Positions 9,578 through 19,342 of a stretch of 64,000 nt of DNA are shown piece after piece. The notes below the pieces were generated by a model. It did no database searches and was not told where the DNA came from. It saw only the letters and a program-made list of their open reading frames with translations. The DNA is from Breoghania sp. L-A4 (lineage in GTDB: Bacteria > Pseudomonadota > Alphaproteobacteria > Rhizobiales > Stappiaceae), in assembly GCF_003432385.1 (NCBI RefSeq), contig NZ_CP031841.1, forward strand, positions 558,001 through 622,000, read 5' to 3'. A program made the position numbers and the translations under genes. Numbering within the stretch: the stretch's first letter is position 1; every line of letters begins with the position of its first letter.

Positions 9578-10501
9578 CTAGGATGACGTCCACACTTGGC
9601 CGACGCCTTTCGACAGCACGGAACTCAGGCGAGGGCCCGCGAAATCGATAAAGGCGCGGAGCTTTTGGGGGACGAGACCGCCCCCATAGAGAATGCTGAC
9701 CGGCCAAGCCTCTGGCTCTTCGGTTTCGAGAGCGATCGCAAGGCGCCCTGCAGCCACCGCGCCGGCCACCTGATAGGACAGGACCCGCGCGATGCCGAGC
9801 CCGGCCTCGGCCGCATCGATGGCGGCTTCCGCCGTGTTGACAATCAGCCGCGACCGGATTCGTACCTGCCTGTCATCCCGCCCGTTGCCGAACCGCCACC
9901 GGTCGGCAGACATCAGGTTCTCGAAGGTGATGCAATCGTGATGCGCAAGGTCTTCGGCGCGCTCCGGCCGGCCCCGCGCCGCCAAGTAAGCCGGACTGGC
10001 GCAGACCACCCATCGCACCTCCCCGAGCCGGCGCGCCCTGAGGCTGCTGTCTGGCAAGTGGCCGATGCGGATCGCCGCATCGATCTGCTCTTCGTGAAGG
10101 CTGACCAGACGGTCGCTCTGTTCCAACTTGACGTCGACGTCCGGGTAGGCCTTCAGGAAGTCCGCGAGCACGGGCACCATGTGCAGGCGTCCGAAGACAA
10201 TTGGCGAAGTCAGGGTCAGCAGCCCCCGGGGTGTGCTGTATTCACCGGCAGCGGTGCGTTCCGCTTCCGCCACCTGCTCCAGTATGCGCCGACACGCCGC
10301 GACATAGACCGTTCCGGCTTCGGTCAGCGCCAGCCCCCTTACAGACCGTAACAGGAGCTGAGTGCGGAGCTTTTCCTCCAGTTCCGCAACTCTTCGGCTG
10401 ACCGTGGCGAGGGGCATCCCAAGTTCGCGCGCACCGGCCGAGAGGCTGCCGGCATCCACGGCGGCAATGAGGATGGACATGGAGTCGAGGCGGTCGGCCA
10501 T
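9578..10501 (-). CDS. LysR-family transcriptional regulator
   Basis: This is a LysR-type regulator of 307 residues. It has an N-terminal winged helix-turn-helix at about residues 5-62 (LDSMSILIAAVDAGSLSAG ... VSRRVAELEEKL) and a periplasmic-binding-like effector domain. The chosen start is ATG 10501, which places the helix-turn-helix at the normal distance. The frame is open upstream, but that region is the promoter side of the divergent gene. It is transcribed away from the AhpD-like operon across about 100 bases, so it probably controls that operon and itself, as is usual for LysR pairs. The inducer cannot be told from sequence. Confidence 0.9.
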   Translation of the reverse strand: MADRLDSMSILIAAVDAGSLSAGARELGMPLATVSRRVAELEEKLRTQLLLRSVRGLALTEAGTVYVAACRRILEQVAEAERTAAGEYSTPRGLLTLTSPIVFGRLHMVPVLADFLKAYPDVDVKLEQSDRLVSLHEEQIDAAIRIGHLPDSSLRARRLGEVRWVVCASPAYLAARGRPERAEDLAHHDCITFENLMSADRWRFGNGRDDRQVRIRSRLIVNTAEAAIDAAEAGLGIARVLSYQVAGAVAAGRLAIALETEEPEAWPVSILYGGGLVPQKLRAFIDFAGPRLSSVLSKGVGQVWTSS

Positions 10502-10603
10502 GTTTCCAATTTCCGAGAGGATGGCTCTCAAAAGTATGCTCTGCATGCGGGAATTGGAACCCTCTATGTTGGCATTATCGAAACCAACCCCAAGGAGACT
10601 GCC

Positions 10604-11152
10604 ATGTCCCGCATTGATATTCCCGCCACGATCGAAGCCGCCCCCGAGGCCTCCCGGCCGCTTCTGGAACAGGTCAGCAAGCAGCTCGGCAGCGCCCCGA
10701 ACCTGTTCCGCCTCGCAGCCCAAAGCCCGGCCGCGCTGGAAGGCTATCTCGGTCTCTTCGGCGCGCTCGGGAAGGGCCGCCTGCCGGCCGCCACCCGTGA
10801 GCGGATCGCACTGGCGATCGCCGAATACAACGGCTGCGGCTATTGCCTGTCGGCCCATACCTATCTCGGCGCGAACCTGGCCAAGCTGTCGCCCGAAGAA
10901 ATGGCTGCCAATCGTAAGGGCCGGTCGACCGACGCCAAGGCCAATGCCGCGGTGGTCTTCGCGGTGAAGGTCGCCGAGAGGCGCGGCCATGTCTCAGACG
11001 CCGACCTCGGCGATGTCCGCGCCGCCGGCTACGACGATGCGCAGATCATCGAAATCGTGCAGCACGTCGCGCTCAACATCTGGACCAACTACCTCAACGA
11101 GGTGGCCCGGACTGAAATCGACTTCCCCGTGGCCGAAGGCGTCGCCGCCTGA
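10604..11152 (+). CDS. Carboxymuconolactone decarboxylase (AhpD-like) family protein
   Basis: This 182-residue protein belongs to the AhpD/CMD fold family. It shows the redox motif CGYC followed by LSAH ([11 protein letters not shown]) on the conserved helix, which in AhpD-type proteins gives peroxidase or disulfide reductase activity. A good Shine-Dalgarno AAGGAG lies just before ATG 10604. It is the first gene of an apparent three-gene operon with a DUF1348 protein and a PNPOx-like protein, divergent from a LysR regulator. This suggests a small redox or detoxification function. The substrate is unknown. Confidence 0.85.
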   Translation: MSRIDIPATIEAAPEASRPLLEQVSKQLGSAPNLFRLAAQSPAALEGYLGLFGALGKGRLPAATRERIALAIAEYNGCGYCLSAHTYLGANLAKLSPEEMAANRKGRSTDAKANAAVVFAVKVAERRGHVSDADLGDVRAAGYDDAQIIEIVQHVALNIWTNYLNEVARTEIDFPVAEGVAA

Positions 11153-11212
11153 GCCTTGCCCTTCGGCGGCGGGACCTGCGCCCGCCGCCGTTCAACATCG
11201 AAGGAGCCGGAG

Positions 11213-11676
11213 ATGAGCCGCCCCCGTTTCCCCCATTCACTGATGAGACCGCCGCCCACAAGGCGCGCCTGGTCGAGGACGCTTGGAACAGCCGCGATCC
11301 CGAGGCCGTCTCGCGCGCCTGCACGCGGGAGAGTCGCTCGCGCAACCGCACCATCTTCCTGGACGGCCGTTCGGAGATCGTTGCCTTCCTTGCCGAGAAA
11401 TGGCGGACGGAACGGGAGTATCGCTCGATCAAGGAACTCTGGGCTTTCGAGGGCAACCGGAGTGCCGTGCGTTTCGCCTGTGAATGGCGTGATGATACCG
11501 GCCAGTGGTTCCGCGCCTGCGGCAACGAAAGCTGGGAACTTGATGACAACGGGCCGATGGCTGTCCGCCATGCCAGCATCAACGATGTCGCCATTGACGA
11601 GTCAGAGCGGCTCTTTCACTGGCCGCAGGGTCGCCGCCCCGATGATCACCCCTCATTGAGCACGTTGGGGCTGTGA
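11213..11676 (+). CDS. DUF1348 / NTF2-like protein, frameshifted near the start
   Basis: This is a DUF1348 (nuclear transport factor 2-like fold) protein of about 154 residues once restored. The Shine-Dalgarno GAAGGAG and ATG 11213 are in one frame (MSRP), while everything from [18 protein letters not shown] to the end [15 protein letters not shown] is in the frame one base back. Adding one C to the run 11221-11225 joins them. The family core [31 protein letters not shown] and [14 protein letters not shown] is intact. Its stop overlaps the GTG start of the next gene. No enzymatic function is established for this family. Confidence 0.8.
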
Positions 11677-12311
11677 CCATGGTGCAGGGTCCAGACACGC
11701 CCAGCGACGTAGCCTTCTCGCCGGCGGTGAAAGCAATCCAGGCAACCAAGGGCTCGCGCGAGGCCTATGCGCGGATGGAGGCGCAGCGCCCCTGGCTGGA
11801 CCGGATCACGCCGGACCTCGCGCAGTTTATCGGTGAGCAAACCAGCGTCTTCCTCGGCACCGCGAATGCGGCGGGGCAGCCCTACATCCAGCACCGCGGC
11901 GGACCGGCGGGCTTCTTGAAAGTGCTGGGGGACCGACAGCTCGGCTTCGCCGATCTTGCCGGCAACAGGCAGTACATAACGCTCGGCAACCTCTCGGAAA
12001 ATCCCCAGGCCTTCCTGTTCCTGATCGACTATGAGCGGGCGCGGCGGGTGAAACTCTGGGGCACAGCCCGGGTGGTGGAGGACGCCCCCGATCTCGTAGC
12101 CCGTCTGCGCGCCGAGGGTGGCAAGGGCCGGCCCGAGCGGGCGATTGTCTTCTCCATCACGGCCTGGGACGTGAATTGCCGCCAGCACATTCCCCAGCGG
12201 ATCGACGCGGCACACGTGGCGGCGATGCTTGCCGAGCGCGACGCGCGGATCGCGCGCCTGGAGGCCGAGTTGCAGGGTTACCGCGGGCGCCCAACCGCGC
12301 CGGATCTCTGA
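11673..12311 (+). CDS. Pyridoxamine 5'-phosphate oxidase-like flavoprotein
   Basis: This 212-residue protein has the split-barrel FMN-binding fold of PNPOx-like proteins. Characteristic segments are [34 protein letters not shown] and [20 protein letters not shown]. It ends with a short coiled helix ([16 protein letters not shown]). It starts at GTG 11673, overlapping the DUF1348 stop (GTGA), or at ATG 11679 in the same frame. The overlap indicates coupling in the LysR-linked operon. It is more likely a flavin-dependent oxidoreductase or heme/cofactor-binding protein than true PdxH, because it lacks the strongly conserved PdxH C-terminus. Confidence 0.83.
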   Translation: MTMVQGPDTPSDVAFSPAVKAIQATKGSREAYARMEAQRPWLDRITPDLAQFIGEQTSVFLGTANAAGQPYIQHRGGPAGFLKVLGDRQLGFADLAGNRQYITLGNLSENPQAFLFLIDYERARRVKLWGTARVVEDAPDLVARLRAEGGKGRPERAIVFSITAWDVNCRQHIPQRIDAAHVAAMLAERDARIARLEAELQGYRGRPTAPDL

Positions 12312-12600
12312 CGCCGCGCGGCAATATCAGCTTGCACATCTCCGGCTTGCTCAGACTTGAAGATGGTCAGGAAAGCGACCTTATCGCCCGGAGAGGGGAC
12401 AATTCGGTTCCCGCGGAAAATCCACCAGCGATCAGCCTGTCAAAGAATGATAGGCGGCGAAGATACACCGGGAAGTCATGTCGCGCGATCGGCGGCAGTG
12501 GCGGGTCATTGGGGGGAGTTCGAACCCGCAGGGTTCGCAAGGCGAACAGCCGCCTGAGCTTGTTCAAGCCCCGACTGGAGCTGAGCCCAAAGTCAGGAAA
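12312..12600 (+). other. Intergenic stretch before tRNA-Ser
   Basis: No credible gene is seen. A perfect seven-base-pair hairpin (CGAACCC-GCA-GGGTTCG) lies at about 12521-12537, downstream of the tRNA on its strand, but it has no T tract and is not called as a terminator. Confidence 0.5.
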
Positions 12601-12690
12601 TGGCGGAGAGACAGGGATTCGAACCCTGGAGACGGTCACCCGCCTACACACTTTCCAGGCGTGCGCCTTCGACCACTCGGCCACCTCTCC
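12601..12690 (-). tRNA. tRNA-Ser (anticodon GGA)
   Basis: The minus strand folds as a class II tRNA. The acceptor stem GGAGAGG pairs with TCTCTCC, followed by discriminator G and an encoded CCA. The D arm begins TGGCCGAGTGG, the anticodon loop is CTGGAAA with anticodon GGA, a long variable arm follows, and the T arm contains GGTTCGAATCC. The long variable arm and the D-arm sequence are those of tRNA-Ser; GGA reads UCC/UCU. Confidence 0.95.
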
Positions 12691-13026
12691 GCAAGACACC
12701 AAAAGGTGCCACTGGGAGGCGCAATATAGCGATCCGGCGGGCGAGCGCAAGGGGGCGCGGGCGCTGACGTGATCGTGAGGCGGCGGTGTGTTGCATGGGG
12801 CTTTCGGCAGGCCTATCTATCGTGCGAAATAGCGCGGCATCCGGCGCTTTCGCGGCGATCCCGAGAGCGTCCGCAAAGCTGACACAGATGGGGAAATCCT
12901 GTTGGCGGGCGCACGGATGGACTGGATTTGGTCCGGCCGGTGATCGTTTATGAGGGCGACACCGCGCGCCGCAGTTTCTAATATCGGCGGCGATTCGCCT
13001 GTCCTGCCAGAGGTGCGAGAGATCCT
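12691..13026 (+). other. Intergenic region, 336 bases
   Basis: No supported gene, repeat or terminator is visible. It would carry the promoters of the leftward tRNA-Ser and of the rightward small membrane protein gene. Confidence 0.5.
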
Positions 13027-13353
13027 ATGATTTCGTTTGTTGTTCGGGTGATCGGTTTGTGGCTCGTGGCGGTGGCGGTTGTCGCGGCGGCCATCGACGG
13101 CACAAAGACCATCGCGGCCTCTGAGCTTACGCTGACGCCGCTCGGCCAGCACTGGTTCCAGCTTGCCCCGCAAAGCCTCAACGCCGCCCAGGCCGGCATC
13201 CAGCGCCATGTGAGCCCGCTGTTGTGGGATCCGGTGATCCAGTGGGTGCTGCTGCTGCCAACCTGGCTGGTTGCGGGCGTGCTGGGGGCATTGTTCGTCT
13301 GGCTCGGCTCGCGCGGCCGCCGCCGCCGGCGTGTCCGCCTGAGCCGGATCTGA
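13027..13353 (+). CDS. Small two-helix membrane protein, unknown function
   Basis: I do not recognise the family. The product has 108 residues. Two hydrophobic helices are predicted, at about residues 3-23 (FVVRVIGLWLVAVAVVAAAI) and 72-94 (WVLLLPTWLVAGVLGALFVW), joined by a loop that would be extracytoplasmic. It ends in a strongly basic tail (SRGRRRRRVRLSRI) that should stay in the cytoplasm. The central part TLTPLGQHWFQLAPQSLNAAQ is not low-complexity, and codon use matches its neighbours, so it is probably real. It stands alone between tRNA-Ser and msrA. Confidence 0.72.
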   Translation: MISFVVRVIGLWLVAVAVVAAAIDGTKTIAASELTLTPLGQHWFQLAPQSLNAAQAGIQRHVSPLLWDPVIQWVLLLPTWLVAGVLGALFVWLGSRGRRRRRVRLSRI

Positions 13354-13483
13354 GGCGTTTCGCGCGGAGCGCGTGTCTCGGTGCGGGTCTTGTGTGCCGC
13401 CTTGTCGCGTTCGGCCTCGGCCCTTGCCGCCGGATCCTTGAACCGGCCGCGCCCGATGTTTCGCCATTCAACAGGAGGCTTCG

Positions 13484-14158
13484 ATGTTTTCGCTCAATTT
13501 CCTGTCAGCCAAGGACACGCTGCCCACGGCAGAGACCGCCTTGCCCGGGCGCGACGAAGCGATCATGACGCCGGGTCTGCATGTGGTCAGCGGTCATCCG
13601 CTGGCCGGCCCCTATCCCGGGGGCGCGCAGACGGTGCTCTTCGGCATGGGCTGCTTCTGGGGTGCGGAGCGGATATTCTGGCAGCGTCCGGGCGTGCATG
13701 TGACCGCCGTCGGCTATGCCGGCGGAGTGACGCCCAATCCCACCTATCGCGAGGTCTGCTCGGGCGGCACCGGTCACACCGAGGCCGTGCTGGTGGTGTT
13801 CGATCCGCAGGCGGTCCCGTTTGCCTCGCTGCTGCAGACATTCTGGGAGGGGCACGATCCGACCCAGGGCATGCGCCAGGGCAACGACCGCGGCACGCAG
13901 TATCGCTCGGCGATCTATTGCGCCGATGACGCGCAGCTTGAGCTCGCGCTGGCCTCCCGCCAGGCCTATGAGGCGGCGCTGAAAGCGGCCGGCCGTGGGG
14001 CCGTGACCACCGAGATCGCGCGGATGCCGCCGTTCTACTTCGCCGAGGACGAACACCAGCAGTATCTGGCGAAGAACCCGGCGGGTTACTGTGGACTTGG
14101 CGGTACCGGCGTATCCTGCCCGGCGCCCACGGGCGTCAGCGCGGCCGGCGCCCTTTAG
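13484..14158 (+). CDS. msrA: Peptide-methionine (S)-S-oxide reductase MsrA
   Basis: This enzyme reduces methionine S-sulfoxide in proteins using thioredoxin. The 224-residue product has the catalytic motif GCFWG with the active cysteine at residue 57, the family segments [27 protein letters not shown] and the region around [12 protein letters not shown]-terminal cysteines at [12 protein letters not shown] serve as recycling cysteines. An N-terminal extension of about 45 residues is typical of the longer alphaproteobacterial form. ATG 13484 follows AGGAGG at the proper spacing. Confidence 0.95.
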   Translation: MFSLNFLSAKDTLPTAETALPGRDEAIMTPGLHVVSGHPLAGPYPGGAQTVLFGMGCFWGAERIFWQRPGVHVTAVGYAGGVTPNPTYREVCSGGTGHTEAVLVVFDPQAVPFASLLQTFWEGHDPTQGMRQGNDRGTQYRSAIYCADDAQLELALASRQAYEAALKAAGRGAVTTEIARMPPFYFAEDEHQQYLAKNPAGYCGLGGTGVSCPAPTGVSAAGAL

Positions 14159-14513
14159 CTAACGCCGATCCGGGACCGCGTGTCCCGGGATCGTGCGCGC
14201 TGCTCGGGCAACCGCCGTGCGCCGCATGCGCGCGCCTTCAGCAGGCTCACGCCTATGCTCCGTTGTTTTGCCGAGGTCTGCCGCGAGGCAAGGAAACGCT
14301 CTAAGCGATACTTGTCCGGATTGATGTCAGATCCATAGAGATTTCAACGGGATAATTAATCTTAAACAAGTATTTGAATAATGGACGTCCGGCAGCCGTG
14401 GAAATTCTTTGCCGCGCGGCGGCGCATTAGATCTCCGTTAAGTAACTTTTGCCAGTATCTGCCCGCCTGCCTTTGTCGCGGACGAAGGGGCGCAACGCTT
14501 CTGGAGCGGATGA
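14159..14513 (+). other. Intergenic region, 355 bases, with AT-rich segment
   Basis: No gene is supported. It contains the short dispersed sequence AAGGAAACGCTCTA at 14290-14303, also present at 9567-9580. An AT-rich stretch at about 14340-14385 is the likely promoter area for the small gene and chemoreceptor that follow. Confidence 0.45.
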
Positions 14514-14822
14514 TTGCGGCGCAGTGACTGTGTTTTCTTTGCCTTGTTCGTGGTGGCGGTCGGCATCGGTCTTACGGCCGTGGCGCTGGTTCCGCCGGCG
14601 CGCGGGGCTGTGGCCGTCTTCGTGCCCCCCTGGGCGTCCGAATCGGGGCCCATGAGCATAATCGCCGCGGCCAATGGTCGTTTCATGCGGACCGGCAGCG
14701 CCAATTGGGTGTTTCTGGCGACATCTGAAGAACCCGGTTTCGCAGACCGCTTGTATGCGGCCGGAGCCTGGATTGTCGCGAACCCGATTGTCGCGGGCGG
14801 TTGCGTGGCGGAAAGAGGATGA
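14514..14822 (+). CDS. Small hypothetical exported or membrane protein upstream of chemoreceptor
   Basis: I do not recognise the family. The frame encodes 102 residues from a TTG start at 14514, with GGAG at 14503-14506 giving a good Shine-Dalgarno spacing of seven bases. No ATG is available in frame nearby. The N-terminal 30 residues form a hydrophobic helix with a possible signal cleavage (FVVAVGIGLTAVALVPPARG). The rest contains VFVPPWASESGPMSIIAAANG and ends GGCVAERG. The stop is five bases before the chemoreceptor ATG, so the two are probably co-transcribed and may act together. The call rests on the ribosome site, spacing and non-random composition. Confidence 0.55.
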   Translation: MRRSDCVFFALFVVAVGIGLTAVALVPPARGAVAVFVPPWASESGPMSIIAAANGRFMRTGSANWVFLATSEEPGFADRLYAAGAWIVANPIVAGGCVAERG

Positions 14823-14827
14823 CTTGA

Positions 14828-16330
14828 ATGACGGATGGGGTGGAAATGACCGAGGGCGGCAACAGTCTGGAAGAGCTGCGTGTTCAGTTCGCACGCGCAT
14901 TCGTGGTGTTCATTTGGGCCAATGTTCCGGTCGTTCTGGGCGCGGCAATTATCTATGAAGGCGTCCCGCCGCTGATTGCGGGACTGTTTGCCGCCGGGCT
15001 CGCCGGCGCCACGACCTTTGCCTGGCTTCGCGCCGGAAGCGGCGTTCTGACGCGTCTGGTGTCGTCGGTCTCGATGGCCGCGATGGTCTGCCTTCTTGTG
15101 TTTTCGCTGAGTACCGGCAGCCTCAGCTCGGCCGGCAGCTTCCAGCTCGACGGCCACATGTATTTCTTTGCAGCGCTTGCGATGATCGCGGGTTGGGTCG
15201 ACTGGCGGGCTCTGGCCGCCTACACGGCCGTGGTGGCGGTGCATCATCTGGCGTTCAACTTCCTGCTGCCCTACGCCGTTTTTCCCGAAGGCACCAGCTT
15301 CCTGCGCGTCGTCATGCACGCCGTGATCCTGGTTGTGCAGTTCGCCGTGCTGGTGTGGCTGGTCGACCGGCTCGGAAAGGCCTTTGCCTCATCCCAGATG
15401 ACGAGCACCGCGGCCGAAGTCGCCCGCGCGGAGACCGACGCGTTGTTGAAGACCGAAGAGCAGCGCGGCCGTGACGAGCGCGTCAAGCAGGACCGCATCG
15501 CCGAGCGGATTGTGACGTTCCGGGGCGAGGTTCAGACGATGCTGGCAGGAATTGGTGGTGCGGCGGAGCTGATGCGCTCCACCGCCGACGTGCTGTCCGG
15601 CGTCGCCGACAGCACGCAGCTGCGGGCCAGCGACACGGCTGCCATCTCCGAACAGGCCTCTTCCAACGTGCAGACGGTGGCGAGCGCCGCGGAGGAACTG
15701 TCCGCCTCGATCAGCGAGATCGCGCGGCAGGTGGAGCAGACGACGCAGATCGTCAACAAGGCGACCCAGGGCGCGCGCGCGTCCAACCAGAAGGTCGCGG
15801 GCCTCGCCGACGGCGCAAACAAGATCGGCGAAGTCATCGGCCTGATCCAGGATATTGCCGAGCAGACCAATCTGCTGGCGCTGAACGCCACCATCGAGGC
15901 CGCGCGGGCCGGAGAGATGGGCAAGGGCTTCGCGGTCGTTGCGGCGGAAGTGAAGGAGCTGGCGACCCAGACGTCCAAGGCGACGGAAGAAATCGGCGCC
16001 CAGGTGGCTGCGATCCAGGCCTCGACCAGTGATGCGGTGGATGCGATCGGCGCGATCACCGAGACGATGGACGAGGTCAACAAGTACACGGCCGCGATCG
16101 CCGCCGCCGTGGAGCAGCAGGGCGCGGCGACCAGCGACATCTCGCGCAACGTGGCGGAGGCCGCCGACGGCACCGGCCAGGTGGCGGCGAATGTTTCCGG
16201 CCTTCAGGCTGCGGTGGGCGAGACCACCGAATCGGCCGCCAACGTGCAGACGGCCGCCTCCGATGTCTCCAAGCAGGCCCAGGCACTCAACACAGCCGTC
16301 GAGGCCTTCCTCAAGGACGTCGCCGCCTGA
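14828..16330 (+). CDS. Methyl-accepting chemotaxis protein with polytopic membrane sensor
   Basis: This 500-residue chemoreceptor would signal to CheA/CheW. Instead of a periplasmic ligand domain, residues 20-190 form about six hydrophobic helices with very short loops. One contains the conserved-looking motif [19 protein letters not shown]. The cytoplasmic part is a standard MCP signalling coiled coil with the hairpin tip [19 protein letters not shown] at about 344-362. No classic HAMP domain is evident. The C-terminus ends FLKDVAA without a CheR-binding pentapeptide. It follows the small gene by five bases and is closed by a strong terminator. The signal could be membrane state, redox or a small diffusible molecule, which is inference. 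Confidence 0.9.
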   Translation: MTDGVEMTEGGNSLEELRVQFARAFVVFIWANVPVVLGAAIIYEGVPPLIAGLFAAGLAGATTFAWLRAGSGVLTRLVSSVSMAAMVCLLVFSLSTGSLSSAGSFQLDGHMYFFAALAMIAGWVDWRALAAYTAVVAVHHLAFNFLLPYAVFPEGTSFLRVVMHAVILVVQFAVLVWLVDRLGKAFASSQMTSTAAEVARAETDALLKTEEQRGRDERVKQDRIAERIVTFRGEVQTMLAGIGGAAELMRSTADVLSGVADSTQLRASDTAAISEQASSNVQTVASAAEELSASISEIARQVEQTTQIVNKATQGARASNQKVAGLADGANKIGEVIGLIQDIAEQTNLLALNATIEAARAGEMGKGFAVVAAEVKELATQTSKATEEIGAQVAAIQASTSDAVDAIGAITETMDEVNKYTAAIAAAVEQQGAATSDISRNVAEAADGTGQVAANVSGLQAAVGETTESAANVQTAASDVSKQAQALNTAVEAFLKDVAA

Positions 16331-16361
16331 TCGTCCGTCTTCAGCGGATTGGGAATGAACG

Positions 16362-16396
16362 AACGGCCGGACCCGAGAGTCCGGCCGTTTTCTTGT
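16362..16396 (+). terminator. Rho-independent terminator of the polytopic MCP gene
   Basis: A perfect 11-base-pair stem (AACGGCCGGAC with GTCCGGCCGTT) encloses a six-base loop CCGAGA and is followed by TTCTTGTT. It lies 31 bases after the stop codon. Confidence 0.88.
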
Positions 16397-16451
16397 TGCG
16401 CGCGCGGCCGATGCGCAGACAAGGGATGCGAAGCCGCGTTGCGGTGCCTAT

Positions 16452-17434
16452 ATGCATCAGGTGATGATTCAGACCGAGACCCAGGCCGGCCTTCACCGCC
16501 GCCGCAAACTCATGAACACCCTGCACACCTGGCTGCTGGCCGGTGGCAGCCTGATGCTGCTCGCGCTGTGCGCCTGGGCGCTGGCGGGCCCGCAAGGCGT
16601 CGTCTGGGTTTCGCTGGGCGGCGCATTGAGCCTGTATCTGGCCACGCATATGTCGCCCAAGATGGTGCTGCGGCTCTACCGCGCCCGGCCGTTGCCCGAG
16701 ACCGTGTTTGTGGACGGTCACCGCGTCGTCAATATCCTGGCCCGCCGCGCGGCTCTGCCCGCCGTGCCGGAACTCTACGTGGTGCCGAGCCGGATGATGA
16801 ACGCCTTCGCCGTGGGCAATCGCGAGTCGCCGGTGATCTGCGTGACCGACGGGCTGCTGCGCGGTCTTACCTTGCGTGAATTCGCGGGCGTCATCGCGCA
16901 TGAAATGAGCCATATCGCCAATGGCGACATCCGCGTCATGGCGCTGGCGGACGTGGTGTCGCGGATGACCAGCACCATGTCGACGCTGGGTATTCTTCTG
17001 GTCTTGTTTAATCTGCCGGCCCTGATTCAGGGCAACGGCGTGCCATGGGTCGGGATCGGGTTGCTGATGGTGGCGCCGACGATCGGCGGCCTGCTGCAAC
17101 TGGCACTGTCGCGAACCCGTGAATATGACGCCGATCTGGACGCGGTGCTGCTGACCGGCGACCCGAAGGGACTTGCGGGAGCGCTGGTGAAGCTTGAGCG
17201 CGCCGAGGGGCGCATGTGGGAAGCGATGGCGCTGCCCGGCGGACGGTTGCCCGATCCCTCGCTGCTGCGCAGCCACCCCAAGACCGAAGAGCGTGTGCGG
17301 CGGATCATGGAGTTGACGCCGCGCGGTGACCTGTCCGCTCCGCTGGAGGGGGCGTGCCGCGCGTTGGCCGCTCGATCGTGCCGAGCCTCGGCAGGCCGCG
17401 TTTTCGCGCCCGTGGCATGGGGCTGTGGTACTGA
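16452..17434 (+). CDS. M48-family zinc metalloprotease (HtpX-like), frameshifted at the C-terminus
   Basis: This is a membrane-bound zinc protease of the HtpX/M48B type, involved in quality control of membrane proteins. Two hydrophobic helices precede the catalytic motif HEMSH (His150-His154), and the downstream Glu lies in REYDADLDAV. A second hydrophobic pair lies near residues 175-215. After RGDLSAPLEGA the reading frame drifts into a random tail to 17489. Adding one G to the run 17348-17352 instead gives GGVPRVGRSIVPS...GLWY and a stop at 17434, and the GLWY ending is typical of this family. The start could also be M5 or M21. Confidence 0.85.
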
Positions 17435-17525
17435 CGTTGCTGGTATACCAGCCGTTGCGGCGCGGGCCGGTCCGCGCTACATCGATTGAGTGACCTCAGT
17501 CTTTTCGAGCCCTCAAGGAAGCGCC

Positions 17526-19325
17526 GTGAACCTGTGCCCGCCCACCGCAGGGACCGTCTTGCTGGTCGACGCCCTGACCGGGGCGGAGGCCTTGCTGTTC
17601 GAGGGCCCGCGCGAGATCGTCACCACGAATGATCCGGGCGAGGTGGCCGCCGCGCTGGCGCGCATCGAGGCGTTGTCGGACGGCGGGCTGCATCTGGCCG
17701 GATTCTGCGCCTACGAGATGGGCCATGTCTTCGAGCACAAGCTGCGCGCGCGCCTGCCCGCCCGTCTGGACGGCTCTCCGCTGCTGTGGTTCGGCGCCTA
17801 TGACGCGCCGCGGACGTTGTCGGCGGCGGAGGCGCGGCGGTGGCTCGAGAACGCCTCGGGCGGCGCGGCCGGCCATGTGCACGGCTTGCGCTTCGAGATG
17901 GACCGAGCGGCCTACCGCAAGGCGTTTGAGCAGGTGCGGCGGCATCTGGCGAGCGGCGACATCTACCAGGCCAATCTGACCCTGCGCGCCCGCTTCACTC
18001 ATTCGGGCAGCGCGGCGGGGCTGTTTCTCGAGCTGCTGCGCCGCCAGCCGGTCAGCTATGCGGCGCTGGTCGCGACGCAAGGCGCGACGATCTTGTCGCT
18101 GTCACCGGAGCTGTTTCTGGAGCGCGCCGGCGACCAGCTCACCACCAAGCCGATGAAGGGCACCGCACCGCGCGGAGTGAACGCGGAAGCGGACACGGAG
18201 ATCGCCCGCTGGCTGGCCGCCGACGTGAAGTCGCAGGCCGAGAACCTGATGATCGTCGATCTGATGCGCAACGATCTGTCGCGCATCAGCCGCCCGGGCA
18301 GCGTGCGGATTTCGAAGAAATTTGAGGTGGAGCGCTATCGCAGCCTGCACCAGATGGTGACCACCGTGCGTGGACAGCTCAATCCGCAGACCGGCTTCGC
18401 CGATGTCTTTGCCGCGCTCTATCCGTGCGGCTCGATCACCGGCGCGCCGAAGCTCAGCGCGCAAGCCATCATCGACGATCTGGAGACCAGCCCGCGCGGT
18501 GTTTACACCGGCGCCATCGGTCATATCCGCCCCGGCGGCGATTTCCGCTTCAACGTCGCCATCCGCACGCTGACGCTGCGCCCCGACGGAACCGGCGAGA
18601 TCGGCACCGGCTCCGGCGTGGTGTTCGATTCCGACGCCGACGACGAATACGACGAATGTCACCTGAAGCTGGCTTTCCTTACCGGTGAGGACCCGCCGTT
18701 CGGGCTTATCGAGACCATGGGGTTCGACCCGCAGCACGGCTATATGCTGCAAGGCCGTCACATGGCGCGACTGCAGCGATCGGCGCAGTATTTCGGGTTC
18801 CGATGTCCGTTGCCGGCGATCGAGGCGGCGCTGGCGGCCCGCGCGGACACTTTCGATGCGCCGCGCCGGGTGCGCCTGGAACTCGCCGAGAGCGGAACGT
18901 TCGACATCACCGATGCGCCGCTTGCGGCAACCAGCGAAAACCCCTGGCGGTTGGCGGTCTCGCCCGAGCGCATGGATGCCGGCAACCGGTTCCTGTTCCA
19001 CAAGACCACGCGCCGGGCGCATTACGACGACGAGCGCGTCCGCCTGCAGGGGCTCACCGGCTGCGATGAGGCGCTGTTTCTCAACGCGGACGGCTTGGTC
19101 ACCGAGGGCAGCTTCACCAACCTGTTCATCCGCAAGGACGGCAGTCTGCTGACGCCAGCGCTCGGACACGGGCTGCTGCCCGGTATTCTGCGCGAGGCGC
19201 TGCTGGACACCGGCCGGGCTGTGGAGGCGGATCTGCGGCTGGAGGACTTTGTGAGTGCTGACGCGATCTACGCGGGCAACTCCCTGCGCGGGCTGATCAA
19301 GGCGGTGTTGATTGGGGAAGAGTAG
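17526..19325 (+). CDS. pabB: Aminodeoxychorismate synthase component I fused to aminodeoxychorismate lyase
   Basis: This is a folate pathway enzyme that aminates chorismate to 4-amino-4-deoxychorismate. It is fused to a class IV PLP lyase that would release p-aminobenzoate. Residues about 1-390 form the chorismate-binding domain with KPMKGTAPRG and the helix signature PCGSITGAPKLSAQ. From about 395 onward follows the aminotransferase class IV part (IETMGFDPQHGYMLQGRH, EGSFTNLFIRKDG, LLPGILREALL). GTG 17526 is chosen because AAGGA lies six bases before it. An in-frame GTG at 17490 lacks a ribosome site. No PabA glutaminase is encoded nearby. Confidence 0.88.
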   Translation: MNLCPPTAGTVLLVDALTGAEALLFEGPREIVTTNDPGEVAAALARIEALSDGGLHLAGFCAYEMGHVFEHKLRARLPARLDGSPLLWFGAYDAPRTLSAAEARRWLENASGGAAGHVHGLRFEMDRAAYRKAFEQVRRHLASGDIYQANLTLRARFTHSGSAAGLFLELLRRQPVSYAALVATQGATILSLSPELFLERAGDQLTTKPMKGTAPRGVNAEADTEIARWLAADVKSQAENLMIVDLMRNDLSRISRPGSVRISKKFEVERYRSLHQMVTTVRGQLNPQTGFADVFAALYPCGSITGAPKLSAQAIIDDLETSPRGVYTGAIGHIRPGGDFRFNVAIRTLTLRPDGTGEIGTGSGVVFDSDADDEYDECHLKLAFLTGEDPPFGLIETMGFDPQHGYMLQGRHMARLQRSAQYFGFRCPLPAIEAALAARADTFDAPRRVRLELAESGTFDITDAPLAATSENPWRLAVSPERMDAGNRFLFHKTTRRAHYDDERVRLQGLTGCDEALFLNADGLVTEGSFTNLFIRKDGSLLTPALGHGLLPGILREALLDTGRAVEADLRLEDFVSADAIYAGNSLRGLIKAVLIGEE

Positions 19326-19342
19326 CAATGCTGCGCGGGATC

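Noticed and set aside
12515-12540. Second tRNA or T-arm-like sequence near tRNA-Ser
   Set aside because: Only a seven-pair hairpin resembling a T arm is present; no acceptor, D or anticodon arms can be drawn around it.
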